Below, in pieces: positions 1 to 8,940 of a stretch of 64,000 nt of DNA. How positions within the stretch are numbered: position 1 is the stretch's first letter; the number at the start of each line of letters is the position of its first letter. The notes under the pieces were generated by a model, which did not search any database, was not told the origin of the DNA, and saw nothing but the letters and a program-made list of their open reading frames with translations. This DNA comes from Streptomyces xanthophaeus (GTDB lineage: Bacteria > Actinomycetota > Actinomycetes > Streptomycetales > Streptomycetaceae), in assembly GCF_030440515.1 (NCBI RefSeq), contig NZ_CP076543.1, forward strand, positions 2,728,001-2,792,000, given 5' to 3'. The position numbers were made by a program, and so were the translations under genes.

Positions 1-54
1 GACCTCGCGAGCCTCGACACCGGCTACATCAACAGCTGGAAGCTCACCTTCTGA
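1..54 (+). CDS. C-terminal end of a P-domain (proprotein convertase-type) secreted protein, partial
   Basis: Only the last 17 codons are in the window, ending with TGA at 52-54. The residues NSWKLTF at the very end match the closing strand of the P/Homo B domain found at the C-terminus of many secreted Streptomyces subtilisin-, trypsin- or metalloprotease-type enzymes. The catalytic part lies upstream of the window, so the enzyme class cannot be named. Confidence 0.55.
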   Translation, partial: DLASLDTGYINSWKLTF

Positions 55-97
55 CCCCACCGGGGCAGCGTGAACGACAGCTGAGCAGATAGACCAC

Positions 98-133
98 GGG
101 GCCGCCCGGGAGGAATCCTCCCCGGGCGGCCCT
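98..133. terminator. GC-rich hairpin between convergent genes
   Basis: GGGCCGCCCGGGAGG pairs with CCTCCCCGGGCGGCCC across a 3-nt loop, with one bulged C. It sits between the plus-strand gene ending at 54 and the minus-strand gene ending at 175, so it can serve both. There is no T-run, as is usual in Streptomyces. Confidence 0.7.
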
Positions 134-174
134 GTTCCATGGGCCCGGCTCCGCCGGTACGTGCGCTACCCGTG

Positions 175-825
175 TCAGCCCAGGGCGCGGAAGAGGGCGG
201 TGAGGAAGTCTTCCTCCTCCTCTTCCCCGTCGCCCTGGTTCTGGCTCTGGTCGGTCTGGTCGGTCTGGTCGGTCTGGTCGTCGCGCGACTGGTCGTCCCG
301 GCCCGGCCAGGTGCCGTTGCCACCGTTGCCGCCGTTGCCACCGTTGGTTCCGGTCTGGCCCTCGGCGGCCTCGTCGTCCCGCGGCCGGTCGTCCCGGCCC
401 GGCCCGGTGCCGTTCCCGCCGTTGCCACCGTTCCCGCCGTTGTCGCCCCGGCCCGGGTCCTCCTCGTCCACCGGCTTGAAGTAGACGGAGACGACCTCCA
501 CCCGCTTCGCCCTCTCCCCCGGCTTCAGCACCTTCTCCGCCTCGCCGTTGCAGCTGCGGTTGTCGAAGAGGACCGCCAGCGACTCCGTCTCGTTGCGCAC
601 CTCGATGGCGGGCTCGTCGCGGGAGGTGCGCGTCAGCAGGTAGCAGGTGTCGTTGTCGGCGGGCCGGATCTGGCCTCTTCTCTCGGAGCCGGCCGCGTCC
701 AGGTACTGGTAGTGCAGCGTGCCGAGGGCGCGTTCGCCGTGGTCGTCGGCCACCGACGGTCCGGCGGTGGGCAGGGCGAGCGCGAGAGCGCCGACGAACA
801 CGGCGGCGGTCGAGCGAAGACGCAT
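175..825 (-). CDS. Secreted Asn/Gly- and Asp/Gln-repeat protein of unknown function
   Basis: A 216-aa protein if it starts at the ATG at 825; the frame stays open further upstream to 942, but the hydrophobic signal sequence (RLRSTAAVFVGALALALPTA) begins exactly here. The first ~120 mature residues form a soluble domain with two cysteines (CYLL, RSCNG), possibly one disulfide. The C-terminal half is low complexity: two near-copies of a block made of NGG triplets followed by GTxPGRDD, then DQT repeats, then an acidic EEEEE run and the hydrophobic end FLTALFRALG. I do not recognise the globular part. It is probably exported by Sec and is acidic. It converges on the P-domain gene upstream. Confidence 0.75.
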   Translation of the reverse strand: MRLRSTAAVFVGALALALPTAGPSVADDHGERALGTLHYQYLDAAGSERRGQIRPADNDTCYLLTRTSRDEPAIEVRNETESLAVLFDNRSCNGEAEKVLKPGERAKRVEVVSVYFKPVDEEDPGRGDNGGNGGNGGNGTGPGRDDRPRDDEAAEGQTGTNGGNGGNGGNGTWPGRDDQSRDDQTDQTDQTDQSQNQGDGEEEEEDFLTALFRALG

Positions 826-1008
826 GGGGGGAGTCCGTTCCTCGGGTTCCGCGGATACCGGTCCGGTGGCATCCTCGGGCAGCGTAGGAGCGGAGGAGGC
901 CGCTGAATCGTTTCGGCATGCCCGGTACGTTCGAAGGTTCACCCGTGAGGTCCCCGCCGTACGGCCCTCCGCACCGTCTCCCTGCGTACGGTCTGCCTGC
1001 GTACGGCC

Positions 1009-2559
1009 TCAGTTCCGTACGGCCGGTGCCCCCGCCGGGTCCTCGGCCCCGGTGGACTGCGTACGGGGCCGCGGGAGGGGAGCCGCGGCGGCCGGCGTCC
1101 CGCCGCGGAGCAGGAGGAAGACCGCCAGCGCACCGGCCAGCCCCATCGCGGCCGAGACCAGGAACGTCTCGCGCAGACCGCTCGCGAAGGCGGCCTCCAC
1201 CAGCCCCGTCAGTGCCTCGCGGGCCGCGCCCGCCGGGGCTTCGGCGAGCACCTGCCCGGCGCCGCCGGAGGCCAGCGGCTCCGCCAGCCCCCGGCCGCCG
1301 TCACCGAGCCCGGAACGCAGCCCCGCGTGGAAGACCGCGCCGAGCAGGGCGATGCCGAGGGCGGTGCCCAGCTGGCGCGCGGTGTTCAGGGCGCCGCCCG
1401 CCATGCCCGCCCGGGCCGGGGCCACGGCCCCCATCGCGGTGGCGGCCAGCGCCGGGGTCGCGGCGCCCACCCCCACGCCGGTCACGAGCAGCCCGGGCAC
1501 GAGCGCGGTCCAGCCGTCCCCGGCGTCGAGCATCCAGGCCTGGAGCAGCGCGCCGAGGCCGATCAGCAGCAGTCCGCCGCCGATGGTCAGCCGGGGCGGG
1601 ACCGCGTGCAGCAGCCGTCCGGCCACCGCGGCGACGACGAAGCCGGCCGCGCTGAGCGGCAGCAGCACCAGGCCCGCGCCGACCGGGCTCATCCCCTCGG
1701 CGGACTGCAGCCAGAGGGAGACGTACATGAGGTACGAGAACGCGGCCCCGGACAGCAGCAGTCCGGCGGCCATGACGGCGACGAAGGTCCGGCTGCGGAA
1801 GAGCGAGAGGTCCAGCATCGGGCGGGTGCTGCGCAGTTCGACGAGGACGAAGGCGGCGAAGGCGGCCACGCCCAGGCCGAGCAGGCCGAGGGTGGTGGGC
1901 GAGGCCCAGCCGTTCTCGCCGACGCGGATCACCGCGTAGGTGACGGCCGCGGCGCCCGCGGTGAAGGTGGCCATGCCGGGCAGGTCGAGGCGCCCGGCGT
2001 GCGGGTTGCGGGACTCGGCCACCGACTTGAGGGTGACGTACACGGCCAGCGCGCTGACGGGCAGGTTGATGAAGAAGATCCAGCGCCAGCCGAAGTTCTC
2101 GGTGAGCAGCCCGCCGATGATCGGCCCGGCCGCGGCGGCGGCGCCGTTGACCGCGCCCCAGACGCCGAAGGCCACCCCGCGGTCGCGCCCCTGGTAGGAC
2201 GCGCTGAGCAGGGCCATGGTGGTGGCGAACATGGCGGCCCCGCCGATGCCCTGGACGGCGCGGAAGGCGATCAGCTCGGCCGGGCCGGTGGCCAGTCCGC
2301 AGGCGAGCGAGGCGGCGGCGAAGAGCCCGAGCCCGACGAGGTAGACGCGGCGGCGGCCGATCCGGTCGGCGAGCGAGCCCGCTCCCAGCAGCAGGGCGGC
2401 CAGGGCGAGGGCGTAGACGTCCATCACCCACTGGAGGCCGGCGAATCCGGTCTGCATGTCGGCAGACATGTCGGGCAGGGCGACGGTCACGATCGTGACG
2501 TCGACCAGGAGCATGAAAGCCCCGAGGCAGACGGCCGTCAGGGGCAGCCATTTGCGCAT
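1009..2559 (-). CDS. MFS drug exporter, DHA2 (EmrB/QacA) type
   Basis: 516 aa with about 14 hydrophobic segments, the usual size and topology of 14-TMS proton-driven drug exporters. Start is the ATG at 2559, preceded by a GAGGAGAA ribosome binding site; the longer open frame to 2706 has none. Motifs seen: LVDVTIVTVALPDM in TM1, GSLADRIGRRRVYLVGL (motif A) in loop 2-3, and GAVNGAAAAAGPIIGGLLT (motif C, antiporter) in TM5. It diverges from the AsnC-type regulator at 2705, with ~145 bp between them, so that regulator may control it. The substrate cannot be inferred. Confidence 0.88.
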   Translation of the reverse strand: MRKWLPLTAVCLGAFMLLVDVTIVTVALPDMSADMQTGFAGLQWVMDVYALALAALLLGAGSLADRIGRRRVYLVGLGLFAAASLACGLATGPAELIAFRAVQGIGGAAMFATTMALLSASYQGRDRGVAFGVWGAVNGAAAAAGPIIGGLLTENFGWRWIFFINLPVSALAVYVTLKSVAESRNPHAGRLDLPGMATFTAGAAAVTYAVIRVGENGWASPTTLGLLGLGVAAFAAFVLVELRSTRPMLDLSLFRSRTFVAVMAAGLLLSGAAFSYLMYVSLWLQSAEGMSPVGAGLVLLPLSAAGFVVAAVAGRLLHAVPPRLTIGGGLLLIGLGALLQAWMLDAGDGWTALVPGLLVTGVGVGAATPALAATAMGAVAPARAGMAGGALNTARQLGTALGIALLGAVFHAGLRSGLGDGGRGLAEPLASGGAGQVLAEAPAGAAREALTGLVEAAFASGLRETFLVSAAMGLAGALAVFLLLRGGTPAAAAPLPRPRTQSTGAEDPAGAPAVRN

Positions 2560-2704
2560 GGGAGTTCTCCTCGGGTTGCGGAGGGGCGGGGTCGCGGGCG
2601 GGTCCGCGGTGACCCCAAGGTCCCACCGCCCACCTCCTTTCCCCCATCCAGCGGCCCACTCCTGCCGGATTTCCCTCATCAGTGCCCCTGCCATGATGGA
2701 AACC

Positions 2705-3706
2705 ATGAACGAGACGCAGCTGGACGCACTCGACCAGTCCCTGGTGCACGCCCTCGTGATCGACGGCCGGGCCTCCTTCAGCCGGCTCGCCGAGGTGCTG
2801 GAGGTCTCCGACCAGACCGTCGTACGCCGCTACCGGCGGCTGCGGACCGCCGGTCTGGTCCGGGTGGTCGGGCTGCCGCAGGGCAGCCGCGTCGGCCTGT
2901 TCGAGTCCTGGCTGCGGGTGCAGTGCGCCCCCGACGCGGCGCTCCCGGTGGCCGAGGCGCTCGCCCGCCGCCCGGACATCGCGTGGGTGACCCTGAACTC
3001 GGGCGGCACGGAGGTCCACTGCATGACCCGGGCCCGTACCCGCAGGGACCGGGACACCCTGCTGCTGGAGAAGCTGCCGCGCACCCGCCGGGTGACCGGC
3101 ATCAGCGCCCACACCATCCTGCGGAAGTTCTTCGGCGGGCCCGACTCGTGGGCGGGCGTGGACGTGCTGCGCCCGGATCAGATCGCGGCCCTGGAACGGC
3201 CCGCGGCCCCGCCCGGGCCGGACCGGTACGCCCTGGACGAGACGGAGTTCGCGCTGCTCGCGGTGCTGGGCCGCGACGGCCGCGCCGGGTATCCGGAACT
3301 GGCCCGCGCCACCGGGCTGTCGGAGTCGACCGCCCGCCGGAAGGTGGAACGGCTGCGCGATCTCGGGGCGCTCTTCTTCGACGTGGAGTTCGTCCCCTCG
3401 CTCTTCGGCTACGAGGCCGAGGCGACGATGGTGCTGACCGTCCCGCCGGCCCGGCTCGCGGAGGTGGGGGCCGCGCTGGCGAGCCACCGCGAGGTGCCGT
3501 TCGCGGCGGCCGTGACCGGGGCGGCCTCCCTGATGGCGGTGGTCGTGTGCCGGGACACCGACGCGCTCTACACGTACCTGACCGAGCGGATCGGCGCGGT
3601 GGACGGCGTGGGGCAGGTGGAGGTGATCCCGGCCCTGCGCAGCGTCAAACGGGCCGGGATGCTCGTGGAGGGCGAGCGGCTGGTGGATCCGCCGCCCGCC
3701 CCCTGA
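2705..3706 (+). CDS. Lrp/AsnC family transcriptional regulator, duplicated form
   Basis: 333 aa, about twice a normal Lrp protein. It contains two AsnC-type helix-turn-helix units: residues ~5-55 (FSRLAEVLEVSDQTVVRRYRRLR) and ~175-230 (YPELARATGLSESTARRKVERLR), each followed by a ligand-binding-like alpha/beta region. This double arrangement is common in Streptomyces. In-frame ATGs lie at 2693, 2696 and 2705; 2705 is favoured because GGAAACC sits at a suitable distance. It diverges from the MFS exporter at 2559 and is the obvious candidate to regulate it; the effector is unknown. Confidence 0.85.
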   Translation: MNETQLDALDQSLVHALVIDGRASFSRLAEVLEVSDQTVVRRYRRLRTAGLVRVVGLPQGSRVGLFESWLRVQCAPDAALPVAEALARRPDIAWVTLNSGGTEVHCMTRARTRRDRDTLLLEKLPRTRRVTGISAHTILRKFFGGPDSWAGVDVLRPDQIAALERPAAPPGPDRYALDETEFALLAVLGRDGRAGYPELARATGLSESTARRKVERLRDLGALFFDVEFVPSLFGYEAEATMVLTVPPARLAEVGAALASHREVPFAAAVTGAASLMAVVVCRDTDALYTYLTERIGAVDGVGQVEVIPALRSVKRAGMLVEGERLVDPPPAP

Positions 3707-3725
3707 ACCGGTACCGCCACGGTGC

Positions 3726-6362
3726 CTACCGCAGCAGTACGCCGCCTCCCGCATCGGTCTCCACCGGGGCCGCGACCAGGCCCAGTTCCGCCGGGGTCGC
3801 CAGCAGCGGGTGCGCCGGCAGGATGCGCACCGTGTAGCCGAAGGGTCCCGTACGGTCGAGGGCGAGCGGGCCCTCGTACACCCAGCGGCCCTCCAGGTCG
3901 GGCCCCGCGGCCGGCTTGAGCGGGAAGCTGCGCCCGTCCCGGATCACGTCCTGCGGGTCCACCCGGCCGGCGAAGGCCTGTACCTCGACGTCCTCGGGGG
4001 TGAGGGTGTCCAGCGCCACCTGCACGCGCAGGGTGAGGGTGGCACCCAGTTCGGCGGTGCCCCCCACCGGAGCCGACGCGAGCGTCTCCACGTGCTCGAC
4101 GGAGAGCCGCGGCCAGGCCGCCCGGACCCGCCCCTTCCACCAGGCGAGGTCACGCGCCGCCCCGGCGTCCAGGGCCCGGTGGGCGAGCGCGGCCGGGGTG
4201 TACAGCCGCTCCACGTACTCCCGGACCATCCGCCCGGCGAGCACCTTCGGCCCCAGCGAGACGAGCGTGCGCCGGACCATCTCGATCCACCGCACCGGGA
4301 GCCCGCTGCGGCCGGCCCGGTCGTAGAACCGGGGCGCGACCCGGTTCTCGATCAGCTCGTAGAGGGCGCTCGCCTCCAGGTGGTCGCGCCGGTCCTCGTC
4401 CGCGCCCAGCCCGTCGGCGGTCGGGATGGCCCAGCCGAAGTCCGGCTCGAACCACTCGTCCCACCAGCCGTCCAGCACGGACAGGTTCAGGCAGCCGTTC
4501 AGGGCGGCCTTCATCCCGCTCGTGCCGCAGGCCTCCAGGGGCCGCAGCGGATTGTTCAGCCAGACGTCGCAGCCCGGGTAGAGCTTCTGAGCCATCGCCA
4601 TGCCGTAGTCGGGCAGGAAGACGATCCGGTGCCGTACGCGCGGGTCGTCCGCGAAGCGGACCAGTTCCTGCACGAGCCGCTTCCCGCCGTCGTCGGCCGG
4701 GTGCGCCTTGCCCGCCACCACGATCTGCACCGGCCGCTCCGGGTCCAGCAGCAGCCTGCGCAGCCGGTCCGGGTCGCGCAGCATCAGCGTCAGCCGCTTG
4801 TACGAGGGCACGCGCCGGGCGAAGCCGATGGTCAGCACGTCGGGGTCGAGTACGGAGTCGACCCAGCCCAGTTCTGCCGCTGCGGCCCCGCGCTGGCGCC
4901 ACGAGGCGCGCAGCCGGTCCCGTACCTCCTGCACCAGTTGCTCGCGCAGGACCCGGCGCAGGTCCCAGACGTCCTGGTCCGGGATCTCGGCGACCGCGTC
5001 CCAGCGCGGGGATCCGCCGACCGACAGGGCGTCCTCGGTACGGCCCGGGCCGATCTGGCGGGCGCCGAGCCGGACCACCTCGGGGGCCACCCAGGTGGGG
5101 GCGTGCACCCCGTTGGTCACGGAGGTGATGGGCACGTCGGCCGGGTCGAAGCCGGGCCACAGCCCGGCGAACATCTCCCGGCTGACCGCGCCGTGCAGGG
5201 TGGACACCCCGTTGGCCCGCTGGGCCAGGCGCAGGCCCATGACGGCCATGTTGAACACGCCGGGGTCGCCGCCGGGATAGGTCTCGGCGCCCAGTTCCAG
5301 GATCCGCTCGACCGGGACGCCGGGCAGTTCCCCGCCGTCCCCGAAGTGCCGGGCGACCAGGGCCCGCTCGAAGCGGTCGATCCCGGCCGGGACGGGGGTG
5401 TGCGTGGTGAACACGGTCCCGGCGCGCACGGCTTCGACGGCGCCGTCGAAGCCGAGGCCCTGCTCCCGCTCCAGTTCCCTTATGCGTTCGAGCCCGAGGA
5501 AGCCGGCGTGCCCCTCGTTGGTGTGGAAGACCTCGGGATCGGGATGGCCGGTGATCCGGCAGTACGCGCGCACCGCGCGCACGCCGCCGATGCCGAGCAG
5601 CATCTCCTGGAGCAGCCGGTGGTCGCTGCCGCCGCCGTAGAGCCGGTCGGTCACCTCGCGGGCCGCGGCGTCGTTGTCCTCGACGTCGGAGTCCAGGAGC
5701 AGCAGCGGCACCCGGCCGACGCGGGCCTGCCAGATGTGGGCCTGCAGGGTGCGTCCGCCGGGCAGGGTCAGCGAGACGCGGGCGGGGGTGCCGTCGTCCT
5801 GGCGGAGCAGGCCGAGCGGGAGTTCGTTGGGGTCGAGGACGGGATAGTGCTCCTGCTGCCAGCCGTCGCGGGAGAGCGACTGGCGGAAGTAGCCGTGGCG
5901 GTAGAGCAGGCCCACCCCGATGAGCGGGACGCCGAGGTCGCTGGCGGCCTTGAGGTGGTCCCCGGCGAGGATGCCGAGGCCGCCGGAGTACTGCGGCAGG
6001 GCGGCGGTGATGCCGAATTCGGGGGAGAAATAGGCGATGGCGGCGGGCAGTTCCGCGCCGTTCTCCTGGCTCTGGTACCACCTCCCGCCGTTCACGTAGT
6101 CGTCGAGGTCGGCCGCGGCGACGGCGAGCCGGCGCAGGAACCGGCGGTCCGCGGCCAGTTCGGCGAGCCGGGCCGCGGAGACGGCGCCGAGCAGCCGGAC
6201 GGGATCGCCGCCGGCGGCCTGCCAGCCCTCGGGGTCGACGGATTGGAAGAGTTCACGGGTCTCGGAATGCCACGACCAGCGCAGATTGCGCGCGAGCTCG
6301 GTGAGCTGCAGCAGGGGCTCCGGGAGGACGGGGCGCACGGTGAATCGACGGATAGCCTTCAC
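3726..6362 (-). CDS. glgP: Alpha-glucan (glycogen/maltodextrin) phosphorylase
   Basis: 878 aa, GT35 family. It removes glucose-1-phosphate from the ends of alpha-1,4-glucans. An N-terminal DUF3417-type region (ARNLRWSWHSETRELF) is followed by the phosphorylase body. The PLP lysine is in CGTSGMKAALNG; HTNEGHAGF, TTHTPVPAG and SVTNGVH are other family motifs. Start is taken as GTG at 6362, eight bases after GAAGG; a GTG three codons upstream (6371) has no properly spaced site. It is transcribed away from glgE-treS-pep2-glgB, but its product feeds and drains the same glucan pool. Confidence 0.95.
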   Translation of the reverse strand: MKAIRRFTVRPVLPEPLLQLTELARNLRWSWHSETRELFQSVDPEGWQAAGGDPVRLLGAVSAARLAELAADRRFLRRLAVAAADLDDYVNGGRWYQSQENGAELPAAIAYFSPEFGITAALPQYSGGLGILAGDHLKAASDLGVPLIGVGLLYRHGYFRQSLSRDGWQQEHYPVLDPNELPLGLLRQDDGTPARVSLTLPGGRTLQAHIWQARVGRVPLLLLDSDVEDNDAAAREVTDRLYGGGSDHRLLQEMLLGIGGVRAVRAYCRITGHPDPEVFHTNEGHAGFLGLERIRELEREQGLGFDGAVEAVRAGTVFTTHTPVPAGIDRFERALVARHFGDGGELPGVPVERILELGAETYPGGDPGVFNMAVMGLRLAQRANGVSTLHGAVSREMFAGLWPGFDPADVPITSVTNGVHAPTWVAPEVVRLGARQIGPGRTEDALSVGGSPRWDAVAEIPDQDVWDLRRVLREQLVQEVRDRLRASWRQRGAAAAELGWVDSVLDPDVLTIGFARRVPSYKRLTLMLRDPDRLRRLLLDPERPVQIVVAGKAHPADDGGKRLVQELVRFADDPRVRHRIVFLPDYGMAMAQKLYPGCDVWLNNPLRPLEACGTSGMKAALNGCLNLSVLDGWWDEWFEPDFGWAIPTADGLGADEDRRDHLEASALYELIENRVAPRFYDRAGRSGLPVRWIEMVRRTLVSLGPKVLAGRMVREYVERLYTPAALAHRALDAGAARDLAWWKGRVRAAWPRLSVEHVETLASAPVGGTAELGATLTLRVQVALDTLTPEDVEVQAFAGRVDPQDVIRDGRSFPLKPAAGPDLEGRWVYEGPLALDRTGPFGYTVRILPAHPLLATPAELGLVAAPVETDAGGGVLLR

Positions 6363-6482
6363 GTGTTCCACCTTCGCAGGGGATTACGGATCGGAGCGGC
6401 CGCACCACGCTGTGCACCCGCGCATCACCCCGGGAAGGCTAGCGGCGCCCACGGGTTCCGGCCATGGGACCTCGGGCGGGGC

Positions 6483-7352
6483 TCACCGGCCGCTGCGGGC
6501 CCGGTCCTCCTCCAACAGGTCGTCCAGATAGGGCCGCAGCACGTCCGGCAGGGCGGCGCGGTCCATCGTGCGCAGCAGGGCGAACGCCGGTTCCGCCAGG
6601 AAGCGGCCCAGTGCGAGCAGGGCGTGCAGGTGGGCCTCCAGCGCGTCGTGGTCCTGCTCCCGCACCGCGGCCCGGGCCAGCGCGCCGCACAGGTAGCGGC
6701 CCACCTCGGGCGCCCAGGAGTCCGGCCGGTCGGCGATGGCATCGGCGGCGGAGCACCGGGTCCGGGGGTCGGGCGAGCGCAGCCGCGGTGCGCACTCCCG
6801 GGCCCGGGGCTCGGCTTCCAGGCGGTCCCACTCGGCCAGGTCCCGCGCGCCGGGTCCGGACAGCAGCACCCGGGCCGTGCAGCCGGGGTCCAGCCGGTCC
6901 ACGGCCCTGCCGTAGACCTCGATCCGCTCCAGGACCACCCACGCCCCGCCCGGGGTGCACAGCCCGAGCCCGGAGTGCGGGGCTCCGCGCAGGCAGCGTA
7001 CGGCGACCCGGGTCGCGTCGCCGACGGGTTCGGCGGGCCCGGAGATCTGCAGCCGGGCGGCACGGACGAGCAGCGCGGCCAGGGCCGGGGAGTCGGCGCA
7101 CCGGCCGGCGAGGCGGACCAGCGCGGCGTCGCCGAGGGCCGGTTCGACGGCGGGCAGCGCGTCGATCTGCGCCGCCAGGGCGGCCGGGTCGTCCTCGCGG
7201 CCGACGGCGTGGGCGAGGGCCTCGGCCAGGTACCGCTCCTGGTCCGGGCTCCAGGCGACGTCCAGCGCCCGGCGTGCGGCGGCCTCCCGCCGCCGGGGGT
7301 CGGCCGCACGCAGCTGTGCGCCGATCGATTCGTGCAGTGCCTCCGAGTCCAT
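6483..7352 (-). CDS. Conserved helical protein of unknown function
   Basis: 289 aa from the ATG at 7352; 303 aa if an upstream start is used. N- and C-terminal thirds are rich in short Ala/Leu/Arg helices resembling HEAT-like repeats (ALRAADPRRREAAARRAL; ALLALGRFLAEPAFALLR). The middle (~110-190) has more beta character (RVAVRCLRG, GGAWVVLERIEVYG). No catalytic motif, signal peptide or membrane segment is seen. It diverges from an ADP-ribosylglycohydrolase with only 17 bp between the start codons, so the two are likely co-regulated. Function not recognised. Confidence 0.7.
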   Translation of the reverse strand: MDSEALHESIGAQLRAADPRRREAAARRALDVAWSPDQERYLAEALAHAVGREDDPAALAAQIDALPAVEPALGDAALVRLAGRCADSPALAALLVRAARLQISGPAEPVGDATRVAVRCLRGAPHSGLGLCTPGGAWVVLERIEVYGRAVDRLDPGCTARVLLSGPGARDLAEWDRLEAEPRARECAPRLRSPDPRTRCSAADAIADRPDSWAPEVGRYLCGALARAAVREQDHDALEAHLHALLALGRFLAEPAFALLRTMDRAALPDVLRPYLDDLLEEDRARSGR

Positions 7353-7369
7353 GTGGCATTGTCCCCCGT

Positions 7370-8278
7370 ATGGATGACAGGTCGGGCGCGGCACGGGACA
7401 GCCTTGAGGGGCTGGTGCTCGGGGACGCCTTCGGGCAGAGCTGGTTCGTACGTGACGCCGGGGCCGGCGAGCGGTGGCTGGCCGCGCGCGAGCTGCGTCC
7501 GGGGCCGTGGAAGTGGACGGACGACGGGGCGATGGGGCTCGTCCTGCACGCGCACCTGGTCCGGTACGGGGAGGTGCGCCCGGCGGAACTGGCCGCGGCC
7601 TTCGCCGCCGAGTACGCGCGGGACGCGTACCGCCAGTACGGGGCCTCGATGCACGAGGTGCTGGAGCGGATCGGGGCCGGGGAGGACTGGCGGGCCGTCA
7701 CCGGCGAGCAGTTCGGCGGCCAGGGCTCGTGGGGCAACGGGGCGGCGATGCGGGTGGCTCCGCTGGGGGCCTTCTTCCACGGGGACATGGACGCGGTGGT
7801 GGAGCAGGCGCGGCGTTCGGCGCTGGCCACGCACGCGCACCCGGAGGCCGTGGCCGGTGCGGTGGCGGTGGCGGTGGCGGCCGCGCTGGCGGCCGCGGGC
7901 CGGGGCGGGCCTGCGCCGCGGCGCCCGGATTTCCTGCGGGAGGTGGCCGGCCGGGTGCTGCCGGGACAGGTGCGGGACCTGCTGCTGACGGCGGCCGCGC
8001 TGCCGGCCGGTACGACCGTGCGGGAGGCCGCGGAGCGCCTCGGTTCGGGCTGGCGGATCTCGGCGCCGGACACCGTGCCGTTCGCGCTGTGGTGCGCCGC
8101 CGGGGAGCCGGACGACCTGGCCGAGGCGCTGTGGCGCACGGTGGAGGGCTGGGGTGACCGCGACACCACGTGCGCGATCGCCGGCGGTGTGGTGGCCGCC
8201 CGCGCGGGCCTGTCCGGCGTCCCGGCCGACTGGTGGTCCCGGGCGGAGCCGGCCCGGATCCCGGGCGGGACCGCGTAA
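7370..8278 (+). CDS. ADP-ribosylglycohydrolase (DraG/ARH family)
   Basis: 302 aa, normal for the family. These Mg-dependent hydrolases remove ADP-ribose from proteins or small molecules. Seen: LEGLVLGDAFGQ near the start, the metal-binding triplet T50-D51-D52 (WTDDGAMGL), GNGAAMRVAPLG (residues ~124-135), HPEAVAGAVAVA, and the C-terminal second metal site DRDTTCAIAGGVVAAR. The conserved core is intact, so an active enzyme is expected. The start ATG at 7370 has no clear ribosome binding site, and only 17 bp separate it from the divergent start at 7352, which suggests a leaderless or nearly leaderless transcript. The modified target is unknown. Confidence 0.88.
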   Translation: MDDRSGAARDSLEGLVLGDAFGQSWFVRDAGAGERWLAARELRPGPWKWTDDGAMGLVLHAHLVRYGEVRPAELAAAFAAEYARDAYRQYGASMHEVLERIGAGEDWRAVTGEQFGGQGSWGNGAAMRVAPLGAFFHGDMDAVVEQARRSALATHAHPEAVAGAVAVAVAAALAAAGRGGPAPRRPDFLREVAGRVLPGQVRDLLLTAAALPAGTTVREAAERLGSGWRISAPDTVPFALWCAAGEPDDLAEALWRTVEGWGDRDTTCAIAGGVVAARAGLSGVPADWWSRAEPARIPGGTA

Positions 8279-8940
8279 CGGCCCCCTGCGGACACCTCCT
8301 CGGGGCGTGGCGGCGGACGGGCCTCGGCGCTCTCCCCCGGTCCGGAACACCGGGTGCGGCCGGCGCACACGCCGCCCCTATCGGCACGGGCGGCGCGCTT
8401 CCGGGCGGCCGGACCGTGACCGTCGTCCTCGACCGCATCGTTCAAGAGCCCCGGATCACCGGTCACTCGCGCCTCTCGGCATGACGGGCCTTTGCCCCCG
8501 GCGCAGCCCTCGCCGGCCCTCCGCGCGGGGCGCTCGGGGCCCGTGGGACAGGTGGTTCCCGTCCCGTCCGCGCCGGGGCTTCGTCAAGTCGGCGGCCTCT
8601 ACGTCACCTAGTCCCGGCCGACTTGACGGAGCCCCGGCGGATGTCGACCCGGGCCTTGGTATCGGCCGTGCCACTACGTACGAGTAGTTAACCGAGCGCG
8701 CGGATTGGGCGGGGTGAGAGTGGGAAGGGCTCCCCGGGTACACGTCGTACACGCACGGCGCACCCGCCCACAAACCCTCTCCCCGCCACCCGAGTGAACG
8801 CGGACAGGAGCGGCCATGCCCGCAGCCCAGCCGTCCACTGAGCGGCTAGAAACAGAGCGAACAGAGCGTGCACTACCGGTCGCCCTCGCGGCCGGCCTGT
8901 TGTCACCGAGCCCTGCGAACTGCCCCCAGGTGATCCCATC
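8279..8940. other. 662-bp intergenic region upstream of glgE
   Basis: No convincing gene: the open frames here are GC-biased shadows without start signals. It holds one large inverted repeat (8571-8639). After that lies ~300 bp leading to glgE that is somewhat richer in A/T around 8676-8692 (TACGTACGAGTAGTTAACC), the most likely promoter area. A long untranslated leader on glgE is possible. Confidence 0.5.
8571..8639. terminator. Large inverted repeat, probable terminator of the ADP-ribosylglycohydrolase gene
   Basis: Arms of 23 bp (8571-8593 and 8617-8639) are complementary except for one position, which can form G-U in RNA; the loop is 23 nt. Each arm contains CGTCAAGTCGGC or its complement. 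It lies 293 bp after the stop codon at 8278, farther than typical for a terminator. Confidence 0.5.

Noticed and set aside
3810..7988. 1392-codon plus-strand frame across glgP
   Set aside because: Shadow of glgP and the following genes; composition is His/Gln/Gly/Arg-rich and it crosses three real genes.
8170..8687. Two short plus-strand frames after the ADP-ribosylglycohydrolase gene
   Set aside because: Low-complexity Arg/Pro/Gly products that start inside the upstream gene and run into the inverted repeat; no start signal.
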